From the IMG/VR virus record IMGVR_UViG_3300048838_000564, positions 1 to 24,019 of that record: a DNA stretch of 24,019 bases, one strand, 5' to 3'. Every line of letters begins with the position of its first letter. Within the stretch, counting starts at the first letter, position 1. The stretch is from a virus. Made by a program: the position numbers and the translations under genes. Below the pieces are notes generated by a model, which saw only the letters and a list, made by a program, of their open reading frames with translations, did not search any database and was not told the origin of the DNA. Below, one piece after another: positions 1 through 6,944 of this stretch.

Positions 1-40
1 TGGCGTGGAGCAGTCGGTCCATCACCGTGCCTATTGACAT
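1..40 (-). CDS. Possible N-terminus of a divergent repressor (partial, runs off the left edge)
   Basis: On the minus strand an ATG at 40-38 opens a frame to the window edge, reading MSIGTVMDRLLHA. A second in-frame ATG sits at 22-20. The start lies against the palindromic operator and the early + promoter, which is where a CI-type repressor gene would begin. Only 13 codons are visible, so no domain can be recognised. No clear Shine-Dalgarno is seen before the first ATG, and a leaderless message is possible. The identity is inferred from position alone. Confidence 0.3.
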   Translation of the reverse strand, partial: MSIGTVMDRLLHA

Positions 41-62
41 ACTACTACCGGAGTAGTAATAT
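34..62 (+). promoter_or_regulatory. Early promoter, near-consensus sigma70 type
   Basis: TTGACA at 34-39 is a perfect -35 box. After a 17-bp spacer comes TAATAT at 57-62 as the -10. Transcription would start near 69, ahead of the first + strand gene at 114. The palindromic operator fills the spacer. This is probably the main early promoter feeding the long co-oriented run that follows. It is the only promoter of this quality I noticed in the window. Confidence 0.75.
40..58. promoter_or_regulatory. Palindromic operator inside the early promoter
   Basis: TACTACT at 40-46 and AGTAGTA at 52-58 are perfect 7-bp inverted arms around ACCGG. The site lies wholly between the -35 and overlapping the -10, so a bound dimer would block RNA polymerase. 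This fits a lysogeny repressor or Cro-like protein. It also abuts the possible divergent start at 40. Only one full copy is present in the window, and any others would be to the left. Confidence 0.7.
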
Positions 63-113
63 CGCTGTGGTGGTAGGTTGTCTTCACCTGAAAATCTAGC
101 ATGGAGAACAGTC

Positions 114-320
114 ATGGTGGCACCAGATCCTTCGGATGACCTCCCCGCAGGGACGGTGCTGTCCCGAAAGCTCAACGCAGAGCAGCGCGCGGCTCTTGAG
201 TACTTGCGGGCGCTCTTCCCGGAGAAGTACGGCGGACTCAGCACTGTCCTCGACGACTACTCGGTGAATCAGGCCGTGGCGACCTATCGGCGTGCACAAG
301 AACTGGCGGCGGCATCATGA
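114..320 (+). CDS. Small early protein of unknown function
   Basis: This encodes 68 residues from an ATG with GGAGA at 103-107, six bases upstream. An in-frame TTG at 78 would give 80 residues but has no good ribosome site. It is the first gene after the early promoter. The middle (KLNAEQRAALEYLRALFPE) looks helical and acidic/amphipathic, with no motif I recognise. It overlaps the next gene by 4 nt (ATGA). In temperate phages this position often holds a Cro-like or early regulatory protein, but no helix-turn-helix is evident here. Confidence 0.6.
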   Translation: MVAPDPSDDLPAGTVLSRKLNAEQRAALEYLRALFPEKYGGLSTVLDDYSVNQAVATYRRAQELAAAS

Positions 321-778
321 CCATGCGAACCAGTCTCGGGCAAAAGCCCGACGCCGTCCAGTGCGCCCCCCCTCCTCGCGCACGGGACCCCAAGGTCGGC
401 CCGCTCGCCCACCGGCTCCGGGACCTCGGCTATTCCACCACTCCCGGTGGCGCGCACGCGAAGCTCCTCCGGCTCCGGCTCGAGTTGCGGCAGGTCGTCG
501 CTGTCGCCGTCACGGATGGCTACGACCTCGAGTTCGATCAGTACATGCTGGAGGTCGATGAGCTCCGGACGGCTGGCCTTCACCTGGAGCTCGGGACTGA
601 CGGGATGCTCACGATCGAGCGCGCCGACGCGGAGGACAACCATCCTCGCGTCCGGTACTACCTCGAGCCCACGCTCGACAACGCCCGTGCCGCGAAGTAC
701 TCGGCCAAACGGGCAGTGGTCGCACTCTTCGAGTTTCTCCGCGGGCTCCGGACCGCGCATCCGGACCTGACCTCGTGA
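317..778 (+). CDS. Hypothetical early protein
   Basis: This encodes 153 residues and starts in an ATGA overlap with the gene before. A second ATG two codons in (323) is an alternative start. The first 30 residues are Pro/Arg-rich and probably disordered. The rest alternates charged helices and strands, ending in a helical part (AKYSAKRAVVALFEFLRGL). No family is recognised. It sits in the early block before the replication genes and is coupled to the next small gene by a GTGA overlap. Confidence 0.6.
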   Translation: MTMRTSLGQKPDAVQCAPPPRARDPKVGPLAHRLRDLGYSTTPGGAHAKLLRLRLELRQVVAVAVTDGYDLEFDQYMLEVDELRTAGLHLELGTDGMLTIERADAEDNHPRVRYYLEPTLDNARAAKYSAKRAVVALFEFLRGLRTAHPDLTS

Positions 779-864
779 CCGCCGCCAGCTGGGTTGTCAT
801 GCTCGCCGGTCTCGTGGGGATCGTCGGATGCGTACTGGGTGAGCGCACTCGGAGGCGGGGATGA
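775..864 (+). CDS. 29-residue single-pass membrane peptide
   Basis: GTG at 775 overlaps the previous stop (GTGA), and TGA at 862-864 overlaps the next ATG at 861. The product begins MTAASWVVMLAGLVGIV, then GCVLGERTRRRG. One hydrophobic helix of about 18 residues is followed by a short Arg-rich tail, the usual N-out/C-in layout. Coupling on both sides supports it being translated despite its size. No homologous family is recognised. It lies next to another single-TM protein and the two may act together. Confidence 0.5.
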   Translation: MTAASWVVMLAGLVGIVGCVLGERTRRRG

Positions 865-1052
865 TCGCGATCGCGCCCGAAGTCATCGAACAGGTGCTCT
901 TCCTCGCCGGAATTGCGATCGGCGTGCTGGCGGTGGTCAGCGTTGTCCTGCTGGTGACTGGCGTCAAAGCGCTGTTGGCCCGACGACGGTGGGACCGCGT
1001 GCACCGCGAGCAGGAGCGCGCACTCCGTCGTCGTCGCTACCACCTCTCCTAA
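861..1052 (+). CDS. Small single-pass membrane protein
   Basis: This encodes 63 residues. A strongly hydrophobic segment spans about residues 12-35, followed by a basic, probably helical tail (ARRRWDRVHREQERALRRRR). It overlaps the preceding 29-residue membrane peptide by 4 nt. The shape, one TM plus a charged cytoplasmic helix, recalls superinfection-exclusion or inner-membrane spanin-like proteins, but no specific motif supports either. Its early-operon position argues against a lysis role. Confidence 0.55.
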   Translation: MIAIAPEVIEQVLFLAGIAIGVLAVVSVVLLVTGVKALLARRRWDRVHREQERALRRRRYHLS

Positions 1053-1066
1053 CCCTCGAGGTTCAT

Positions 1067-1378
1067 ATGCAGAGCACGTTCAAAGAGCGCGTCGCGTGGC
1101 GGCTCATCCGGTGGCTGCGCCTCAATCTCGGGGTGGATCCGGTCGAGCACGATCTCGTGCGCGAGCAGCGCGACACCCTGGAGCTTGATCTCATGCGCAT
1201 GCGCCGCGACTACGACCGCACCTTCGCTGCCCTGGTGCGGTCACGGCTGGACATCGTTGGCCTTCGGGCGCGCCTCGACGCGCGCGAGGTTCGGTTGCGG
1301 CACTACGAGCGCCAGCTCGCCGGGAAGAAGCAGGGCCGGCGCGGACCGGTACCGACCCCGAAGGTGCCCGTCACGTGA
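1067..1378 (+). CDS. Arg-rich coiled-coil hypothetical protein
   Basis: This encodes 103 residues. The ATG at 1067 is preceded by GAGG at 1058-1061, five bases away. One of the few real gaps in the array (14 nt) precedes it. The sequence is highly charged with long helical heptad-like stretches (REQRDTLELDLMRMRRDYDR, then LRARLDAREVRLRHYERQLA), so a coiled coil is likely. The tail is basic. No function is recognised. It overlaps the next gene by GTGA. Confidence 0.6.
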   Translation: MQSTFKERVAWRLIRWLRLNLGVDPVEHDLVREQRDTLELDLMRMRRDYDRTFAALVRSRLDIVGLRARLDAREVRLRHYERQLAGKKQGRRGPVPTPKVPVT

Positions 1379-1641
1379 GCGCCCTCTCCTCCACCGAGCT
1401 CCTGAGCCTCCAGGCGCTCGGCGACAACGGCGCCGATGTGTACGGCTACATCGAGGCCCAGTGCTACCGGACGCTCGAGGACCTCGGCCTCGTGGCCACC
1501 GGTGCGCCCACGAGCACCGATCCAGTGACTTCCCGGCGCGCCTACTTCAGCTGCACCCTCACCGCGGCGGGCCGACGTGCCCTCTCGGAGCATTCATCCC
1601 GCACGATGCGCCAGGCGGCGCAGAAGGGGTCTGCAGCATGA
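1375..1641 (+). CDS. Small winged-helix-like protein
   Basis: This encodes 88 residues from a GTG in a GTGA overlap. The pattern of a helix pair, RTLEDLGLVATG, then a strand pair ending in CTLTAAGRRAL resembles the recognition helix and wing of winged-helix regulators, where LT.aGr.aL is common. This is a motif impression and not a firm family assignment. A DNA-binding early regulator is plausible. It is coupled to the next gene by ATGA. Confidence 0.55.
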   Translation: MSALSSTELLSLQALGDNGADVYGYIEAQCYRTLEDLGLVATGAPTSTDPVTSRRAYFSCTLTAAGRRALSEHSSRTMRQAAQKGSAA

Positions 1642-2060
1642 CGAAGGTGACCTTGTCGGGTGGTGGGCTGAGTACGACCCTGCTCTCCATCGACGTCCCG
1701 GATCGACCGCTGTGCTCCGTGGGGCTCTCGCTTCTGGAGGGCGCGCTGAAGCGCGCCGAGAAGGCGCTGCGCAACGTCAACCTTAGCACGGCGGAGGTGA
1801 CGCAGCGCGAGCAGGAGCGCGAGGCACTGGCGAAGATGTTCAGTCAGGGCGGCACCCTCCTCGATCTGGGAGTGCCGCTGCACCTGATCCCCACGCTCCG
1901 CTGCGCGCTTGCCCTCCACTACCACTCAGCCGTCTCGGTGCAGGAGGAGCAACAGGATCTGGCGATGGACACGGAGGAGACTGATGCACGGGTGGCCCAG
2001 CTGGGTCGCCTGCTCTCCCGCATCGACGTCGAGGGACTCGGCAAGGAGACCACGGAATGA
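1638..2060 (+). CDS. Hypothetical protein upstream of the replication module
   Basis: This encodes 140 residues from an ATG in an ATGA overlap. A short beta-rich N-terminus (VTLSGGGLSTTLLSIDVP) is followed by helices with a Glu/Arg-rich middle. No catalytic motif is recognised. It overlaps the ParB-like gene by 4 nt, so it is probably made with the replication and recombination proteins and may be an accessory factor. Confidence 0.6.
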   Translation: MTKVTLSGGGLSTTLLSIDVPDRPLCSVGLSLLEGALKRAEKALRNVNLSTAEVTQREQEREALAKMFSQGGTLLDLGVPLHLIPTLRCALALHYHSAVSVQEEQQDLAMDTEETDARVAQLGRLLSRIDVEGLGKETTE

Positions 2061-3694
2061 CCACCCCACCGCAGGACATGACAGCGGCGCTCTTGGAGAT
2101 CCCGCTCGCGTTGCTGCGCGAGTCGCCGCTCAACTACCGCGAGCTGATTGACGCGAAGGACGACGCCGAGCTTGAGGCCTCGCTCGCGAGTCAGGGCCAG
2201 CTCACGCCCCTGCTCGCGCGGCCACACTACGACGCCAAGGGTGGCATCCTCTACTACGAGGTGGCCGCCGGCGCGTCGCGGCTGCGCTGTGCGACCCGCC
2301 TGCAGTGGACCACGCTGCTCGTCGTGGTGCGCGAGATGGATGACCGCGCCTTCCTGGAGGCGATGGTCACCGAGAACCTGCAACGCCACGATCCGCATCC
2401 TGTGGATGAGGCCATGGCCTACGCGCGCCTCGAGGCCCTGGGCTACTCGCATGCCGACCTCGGGGCACGATTCGGTAAGCCCGCCAGCTACGTGGCACGG
2501 CGCGCGAAGCTGGTCGACCTGATTCCGGAGGTCCGCAAGGCCTTCCTGAAGGGCAGCCTGTTCATCGGGCACGCCGAGCTGTTGGCACGGTGCACGCCGG
2601 CCCAGCAGGAGAAGGGCCTCAAGCTCGCGATGCGCTGGGACGGCAACCCGGTCCCGATCAAGGACCTCGAGCACGCCATCGAGCGCGAGTTCCACCTGCC
2701 GCTCGGGAAGGCACCCTTCAAGACGGATGACGCCACGCTCCTGCCGGCCGCCGGTGCATGCCTCACGTGCCCGAAGCGGAGCGGCTCGATGCCGGATCTC
2801 TTCGCCGACATCAAGGGCGAGAACGTCTGCACCGATGGTGCCTGCTACAAGGCCAAGGTGCGGGCACTGATCACGCATCGCATGCAGGAGACGCGCGCCG
2901 ACGGCACCCCGCTGGTGCGCTTGAGCGAGCAGTACCGCTACGGCAACGACCGATCCGTGAAGGAGGGCGCGCCGATCCCGTCCAACTACTGGACCGTGGC
3001 GAAGAAGAGCACGCCCGGCGCCGTGGAGGGGATCTTCGTGAGTGGCGAGAAGGTCGGTCGCACGGCCTGGGTGACGCTGTCACTCCCGAAGCCCACGAAG
3101 GAAGGGGCCAAGCCCAAGAGCACCGCCACGAAGAGCGACAACCACCAGGCGCAGCAGGATCACTTCAAGGCGGTTGAGGAGCCGGCACGGGAGCAGGCAC
3201 TCCTCGCCCTTCTGCTCGCGGTCCGTGAAGCTGCCGAGGAGCACGGCACGGATCAGGTCCTGCGCACCGTGCTCTGCGAGGGGCTGGCATGCGCATGGTC
3301 TGAGGGCGGCAACCCGGAGCTCTTCCTCCCGGACGCGAAGTCGACATGCAGCGCACTGGGGCTCCCAGCGCCGGCGCGGCCGCGCGACGCAGGCCTTGAA
3401 CTGGGACACCTCGCGGGTCGGCCTGAGTTCTGGGTGCTGTCGTTCACCGATGACGAGGTGCATCGCACATGGCTCGGGGACGAGTGCCGAATGCTCACGC
3501 GGCTCTGCCAGCTCTTCAAGGTGGACCTCGCCGCCATCCGCGCCCAACTCGAGGGCGCGTACCAGACCGCGCAGCAGGCGGCCAAGGATGCTGCGAAGGC
3601 GAAGGTCACGACCAAGCCCGCAAAGGCCAAGAAGGCCGCGAAGAAGCGTGCCGGCGACGTGAAGCGCGCGAAGGCCAAGGGCGCTGCGTCGTGA
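2057..3694 (+). CDS. ParB/RepB-family DNA-binding protein
   Basis: This encodes 545 residues. The N-terminal ParB/Srx nucleotide-binding fold is recognisable: IPLALLRESPLNYR early, GASRLRCA (72-79) at the box-II position and ENLQRHDPHPVDEA (106-119), the most conserved ParB box. A helix-turn-helix follows at about 128-152. Four cysteines (235, 238, 258, 263) form a C-x2-C ... C-x4-C motif found in many phage ParB-like proteins. The last 35 residues are an Ala/Lys-rich, histone-H1-like tail. No ParA partner is in the window. It sits directly before the Rad52-like gene (GTGA overlap), so a role in replication or recombination is as likely as plasmid-type partition. Confidence 0.85.
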   Translation: MTTPPQDMTAALLEIPLALLRESPLNYRELIDAKDDAELEASLASQGQLTPLLARPHYDAKGGILYYEVAAGASRLRCATRLQWTTLLVVVREMDDRAFLEAMVTENLQRHDPHPVDEAMAYARLEALGYSHADLGARFGKPASYVARRAKLVDLIPEVRKAFLKGSLFIGHAELLARCTPAQQEKGLKLAMRWDGNPVPIKDLEHAIEREFHLPLGKAPFKTDDATLLPAAGACLTCPKRSGSMPDLFADIKGENVCTDGACYKAKVRALITHRMQETRADGTPLVRLSEQYRYGNDRSVKEGAPIPSNYWTVAKKSTPGAVEGIFVSGEKVGRTAWVTLSLPKPTKEGAKPKSTATKSDNHQAQQDHFKAVEEPAREQALLALLLAVREAAEEHGTDQVLRTVLCEGLACAWSEGGNPELFLPDAKSTCSALGLPAPARPRDAGLELGHLAGRPEFWVLSFTDDEVHRTWLGDECRMLTRLCQLFKVDLAAIRAQLEGAYQTAQQAAKDAAKAKVTTKPAKAKKAAKKRAGDVKRAKAKGAAS

Positions 3695-4293
3695 TCCACG
3701 TTCCCTCGCTCGAGGTGCGCACCCTCACGGCCCCGTTCCACCCCGACCAGGTGCACTGGATGGTGGCGCAGACGGGCATCGGTGATGGCGGACTCATCTG
3801 GGCGCGCATCGTGCCCTATGTCACGGCCGACACGCTGCGTGAGCGCCTCGACGTGGCGCTCGGCATCGACGGCTGGACCAGTCACCTCGAGGAGGTCACG
3901 CTCGGCACGCAGGTGGGCTTCAAGTGCCGTCTGCGCGTGCGACTGCACGGCAGGTGGATCTACCGCGAGGACGTGGCACCGCTCACCGAGGAAGACGCCT
4001 TGAAGGGTGGTGCAAGCTCCGCGTTCAAGCGTGCGTGCTTGGCGCTCGGCGTCGGCTCGAACCTCCGTCGGCGGACCGCGGTCTTCGCCGAGATCGTGAC
4101 CAAAGGGGAGCACACCGGCGTGCACATCAACAAGAATGGCACGGAGAAGACGTTCCGCTGGCGCGTGCCGTCGGATGAGCTCCGTGACATGCTCGAGGAC
4201 TACGTGACGGTCAAGGACCAGATCGCCGCGCTGCAGCGTCATCAGAAAGAGCAGTCCGTAATCGACTCTGCTCTCATACCGGTGGGGCTATGA
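3691..4293 (+). CDS. Rad52-type single-strand annealing protein
   Basis: This encodes 200 residues from a GTG overlapping the ParB stop. It carries the hallmarks of the phage Rad52/22 family: PYVTADTLRERLDVALGIDG followed by W (residues 42-62), and KGGASSAFKRACLALGVG (105-122), the variant of the conserved K-G-x-S-D-A-x-K-R-A-x-x-x-x-G-I-G core. Such proteins anneal complementary single strands during phage recombination and DNA repair. They are often paired with an exonuclease, and none is recognised here. It lies between the ParB-like and initiator genes, coupled at both ends. Confidence 0.85.
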   Translation: MIHVPSLEVRTLTAPFHPDQVHWMVAQTGIGDGGLIWARIVPYVTADTLRERLDVALGIDGWTSHLEEVTLGTQVGFKCRLRVRLHGRWIYREDVAPLTEEDALKGGASSAFKRACLALGVGSNLRRRTAVFAEIVTKGEHTGVHINKNGTEKTFRWRVPSDELRDMLEDYVTVKDQIAALQRHQKEQSVIDSALIPVGL

Positions 4294-5204
4294 AGGGACT
4301 CAGTTACGTGGCAGTGGATCCCGCGATCGCGGCGGATGTGCGCATCTTCCGCATGGCGGAGGCCCTGGGCGTGGACCGGTTCTGGTTGGTCGGGCACCTC
4401 CCCCAGTTCTTCGGAGCGCTGGCCGCCAATCAACCCGACGGCGACATTGCAGCGATCCCTGATGCCGTCCTCGATCACTGGGCGGGGGATGTTCCGGGCT
4501 TCGGTGTCCAGGTGCGCGAGCACCTCTGTGACGCCGGGAGCACGCAGCTCCGGAGTTGGGCGAAGTACAACGGCAAAGCGCTGGCCTCCTTGGAGCGTGA
4601 TCGCACGCGGAAGCGCGAGGCCCGTGAGGCTCGCGAGCGTCTCGCGCGTGAGCAGCGGGCCACCGCGAAGGGAAGTTCCACGGAAGATCCGGGGAACGTC
4701 CGTGGAACTTCCGAGGACGCTCCGTCGAAAGAGGGTGGAACGTCACCGGAAGATCCGGGGACAGTCCCCGCCCGTTCCGCGGTCATAACCGGAACCGGAA
4801 CCGATACCGGAACCAAACTACAAACAGCGACGCACTCCGCAGGTGTGCGCGAGCGCGCATCAGCGATCCAGGCGGTACTGCCGACACGCTGCCATGACGC
4901 CCTGCGACGCCTCCTGGTCAACGCCCATGCTGGCGCCGCCGGCGTGCTCGACCAGATCGAGGGATTGCTCGCGCTCAATCCGAAAGTGAACCCGACGGGA
5001 CCGGGCCAGAAGCCCGTGTCACCTGAGCACGTTGCCGAGGTCGTCATCCGCCTCTCCTCGACCACGAGGGCGCAGTGGCACCAGGGGATGGCGATCACGA
5101 TCGTCGGGGAGCTGCAGCGCGGACGCCCCGCGCCTCGGACCTCGCGCAACGGGCATGAACCCGCTGCCCGCCCACTCTCACGCACGAAGGTGCCGATCCT
5201 GTGA
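4290..5204 (+). CDS. Replication initiator-like protein (lambda O analogue by position)
   Basis: This encodes 304 residues. The N-terminal 100 residues (DVRIFRMAEALGVDRFWLVG ... LRSWAKYNGKALASLERDR) resemble the N-terminal DNA-binding domain of phage replisome-organiser proteins. A charged helix leads to a low-complexity Ser/Thr/Gly/Pro linker (about 128-176). A C-terminal helical domain (about 185-280) follows. The gene precedes a DnaC-like loader, the same order as lambda O-P. Its linker DNA is packed with palindromes and repeats, as in lambda, where ori lies in O. The initiator role is inferred from architecture and neighbours, since no unambiguous motif is present. Confidence 0.65.
   Translation: MKGLSYVAVDPAIAADVRIFRMAEALGVDRFWLVGHLPQFFGALAANQPDGDIAAIPDAVLDHWAGDVPGFGVQVREHLCDAGSTQLRSWAKYNGKALASLERDRTRKREAREARERLAREQRATAKGSSTEDPGNVRGTSEDAPSKEGGTSPEDPGTVPARSAVITGTGTDTGTKLQTATHSAGVRERASAIQAVLPTRCHDALRRLLVNAHAGAAGVLDQIEGLLALNPKVNPTGPGQKPVSPEHVAEVVIRLSSTTRAQWHQGMAITIVGELQRGRPAPRTSRNGHEPAARPLSRTKVPIL
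4671..4830. other. Candidate replication origin inside the initiator gene
   Basis: A 13-bp perfect inverted repeat occupies 4671-4683 and 4700-4712. A 15-bp perfect direct repeat lies at 4681-4695 and 4747-4761. Hyphenated palindromes CCGGA-AGA-TCCGG (4746-4758) and GGGGAC-A-GTCCCC (4757-4769) overlap. Five tandem hexamers of the AACCGG type fill 4787-4816, followed by a short A-rich stretch. The cluster falls in the disordered linker of the initiator. Lambda and relatives place initiator-binding iterons exactly there. The origin function is inferred. Confidence 0.55.
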
Positions 5205-6058
5205 CCGAGCCCACGCCCACCAGCGCGATCCAGCTCATGCCGGATCAGCCGCACGCCACCTGCCGGCGCTGCCAGAGCGCCTTCCCGCTCTCGACGGTGA
5301 AGAGCACCTTCACGGGCAACCCGCTCCCCGTCACGCGCACGTTCTGCGACGCGTGCGAGGCCTCGATGCGGATGGAGGAAGCCCGGCAGCAGGAGGCGGC
5401 CCAGCGCGAAGCTGCATCGCGGCGCATTCAGCGCGCCCTCGCCGACCTCGCTGCCCCCGCGGCGTATGCCGGGCTCGCGTTGCAGGACGTCGGGTTCTGG
5501 GGGTCCCCCGCACAACAGGAGCGGACGGGCCGCGCCCTCCAGGTGGCGCGTCGTATCGTGGGGGAGCTGCAGTCAGGCTTGCGGCCACCGCCGTTCGTGG
5601 CGTTCATCGGCCGCCCGGGCAACGGCAAGACGATGCTCTGCTGGGCGATCGCGACCGAGCTCGCCACCAAGGGTGGGCACAGCTGCCGGGTGGTCCGACT
5701 CTCGGCGCTCATTCGCGACTTGCGCGCGAACTGGGGCAGCACGAAGAAGTCCGGCCCCAGTGATGAGCAGCGACTGAAGCGCTACATCGAGCTGGACTAC
5801 CTCGCGATCGACGAGGTGAGTCGCGATGCGTTCTACGGGACGCTCCGGCAGCACCTCCTCGACGTCATCAACGCCCGCATCGATGAGCGCCGGCCGACGG
5901 TGATCACGAGCAACGAGTCGCTGGAGGACCTGGAGGCGTTGCTCGGTCCGGCACTGATGTCGCGGCTCTCGCTCGGCGGGGTGGTGCACTTCGGGGACGA
6001 TGAAGACTTCCGGCAGCTCAGCAGTGACGATCGCCAGGGGCCAGCCGCATGCGCGTGA
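5201..6058 (+). CDS. DnaC/IstB-type AAA+ helicase loader
   Basis: This encodes 285 residues from a GTG in a GTGA overlap. An N-terminal four-cysteine zinc site (C21-x2-C24 and C49-x2-C52) precedes a helical linker. The AAA+ domain has Walker A GRPGNGKT (137-144), Walker B LDYLAIDEV (198-206) and a sensor-I-like ITSNES. IstB/DnaC proteins load the replicative helicase at an origin. The position directly after the initiator-like gene matches lambda P and similar modules. IstB of IS21 elements is excluded because no transposase is adjacent. Confidence 0.88.
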   Translation: MTEPTPTSAIQLMPDQPHATCRRCQSAFPLSTVKSTFTGNPLPVTRTFCDACEASMRMEEARQQEAAQREAASRRIQRALADLAAPAAYAGLALQDVGFWGSPAQQERTGRALQVARRIVGELQSGLRPPPFVAFIGRPGNGKTMLCWAIATELATKGGHSCRVVRLSALIRDLRANWGSTKKSGPSDEQRLKRYIELDYLAIDEVSRDAFYGTLRQHLLDVINARIDERRPTVITSNESLEDLEALLGPALMSRLSLGGVVHFGDDEDFRQLSSDDRQGPAACA

Positions 6059-6681
6059 TCCCCGTGGACCTCATCCAGTTCGACGACGCCACCTGGTGGC
6101 TCCGCCACGGCAGTCGGATGATGCGGGTCGATGAGACCGACTGGTTGACGGCAGGTGAGGCGCCGGCGGCGCATGAGGGCGACGCGACGTTGCATGGGCG
6201 CGCGAGGAAGGACAGGCCTTCTGCCTGGGCCATCGAGAGCCGCAAGCTCGAGCGGGAGACCGCAGGAGCACCACCGATACCGGTGCCGGTCGAGTCTCCG
6301 AAGGGCGGGAAGACCCCCCGTACCCCCACGCCGGCGAAGGTGGCGGCGAAGCTCCGTCGCGAGGCCGGACTGCCGGGAAAGAAGAAGCGGGTCAAGCCCG
6401 ACGAGGCGAAGGTCGCCCGGGCTCGCAAGTTGGTCGAGCATCAGGGGTACACCCTGAAGCGGGCGGCCGCTGCCGTCGAGATGAACTACGCGACCCTCTA
6501 CGGGCGCGCGACGCGGGAGGGATGGGATGTCCCGAAGCGCGGTACCGCATCGGTACCCGAACCGAAGCTGCCCACCGAGAAGTCGCCTCGCCAGGCGGTG
6601 AGGTGCCCGAACTGCAAGCGCAAGACGGAGACGTCGCCCTGCCGCCACTGTTTCGAAAAGGTCCCGGAGCTCACCGCATGA
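6049..6681 (+). CDS. HTH plus C-terminal zinc-ribbon protein
   Basis: This encodes 210 residues and overlaps the loader by 10 nt. A Pro/Lys-rich linker leads to a homeodomain-like helix-turn-helix at about 121-160 (ARKLVEHQGYTLKRAAAAVE then NYATLYGRATREGW), of the resolvase/transposase-HTH type. It ends in a zinc ribbon with C186-x2-C189-x8-C198-x2-C201. No catalytic domain is visible, so it is most likely a DNA-binding regulator. The same zinc ribbon spacing closes the gene at 15973-16506. Similar HTH proteins act as late or antitermination-type regulators in other phages, but that is not shown here. Confidence 0.65.
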   Translation: MRVIPVDLIQFDDATWWLRHGSRMMRVDETDWLTAGEAPAAHEGDATLHGRARKDRPSAWAIESRKLERETAGAPPIPVPVESPKGGKTPRTPTPAKVAAKLRREAGLPGKKKRVKPDEAKVARARKLVEHQGYTLKRAAAAVEMNYATLYGRATREGWDVPKRGTASVPEPKLPTEKSPRQAVRCPNCKRKTETSPCRHCFEKVPELTA

Positions 6682-6944
6682 TTGATCTGCAGAAGTATGC
6701 CGACACCACGATCCTGACGACCTCCGAGGTGGCGCGGTGGATCAATGCGCGGAGCCCGAAGGCGGCGTGCCGGATGCTGTATGCCAAGGGCGTGAAGCCC
6801 GTCGGGCGTGCAACGCAGTACCATTTCCTCGCACGTGATGTGAAGCGTGCCCTGCTCGGAGTTAGCCAAGAGCCAGAAGAGGAGGTCCCGGTGCCGAGCA
6901 GCGCCGCGATCGTCAGCCTGGTCCACCGCCGGAGACCCGCGTGA
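6678..6944 (+). CDS. Small excisionase-like HTH protein
   Basis: This encodes 88 residues from an ATG in an ATGA overlap. The N-terminal 55 residues (ILTTSEVARWINARSPKAAC ... FLARDVKRALLG) fit a MerR/excisionase-type winged helix: a helix-turn-helix, a basic wing and a helix starting with the typical D-V-K-x-x-L. Directly preceding the integrase gene, it is a natural candidate for the recombination directionality factor. A second such protein lies across the att site at 8292-8501. The evidence is motif plus position. Confidence 0.6.
   Translation: MIDLQKYADTTILTTSEVARWINARSPKAACRMLYAKGVKPVGRATQYHFLARDVKRALLGVSQEPEEEVPVPSSAAIVSLVHRRRPA

Noticed and set aside
4787-4816. AACCGG hexamers as a CRISPR or slippage microsatellite
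   Set aside because: There are no spacers, so not CRISPR. Units vary and stay in frame as a Gly/Thr linker, fitting the origin-in-initiator reading better.
5201-6058. IstB of an IS21-type element
   Set aside because: No IstA transposase or terminal repeats are near. The gene is coupled inside the replication module, fitting a helicase loader.
6879-6944. Internal start at GTG 6891 after a strong GAGGAGGT
   Set aside because: It would give only the last 17 residues of the HTH gene in the same frame. More likely the site helps coupling to int or is incidental.
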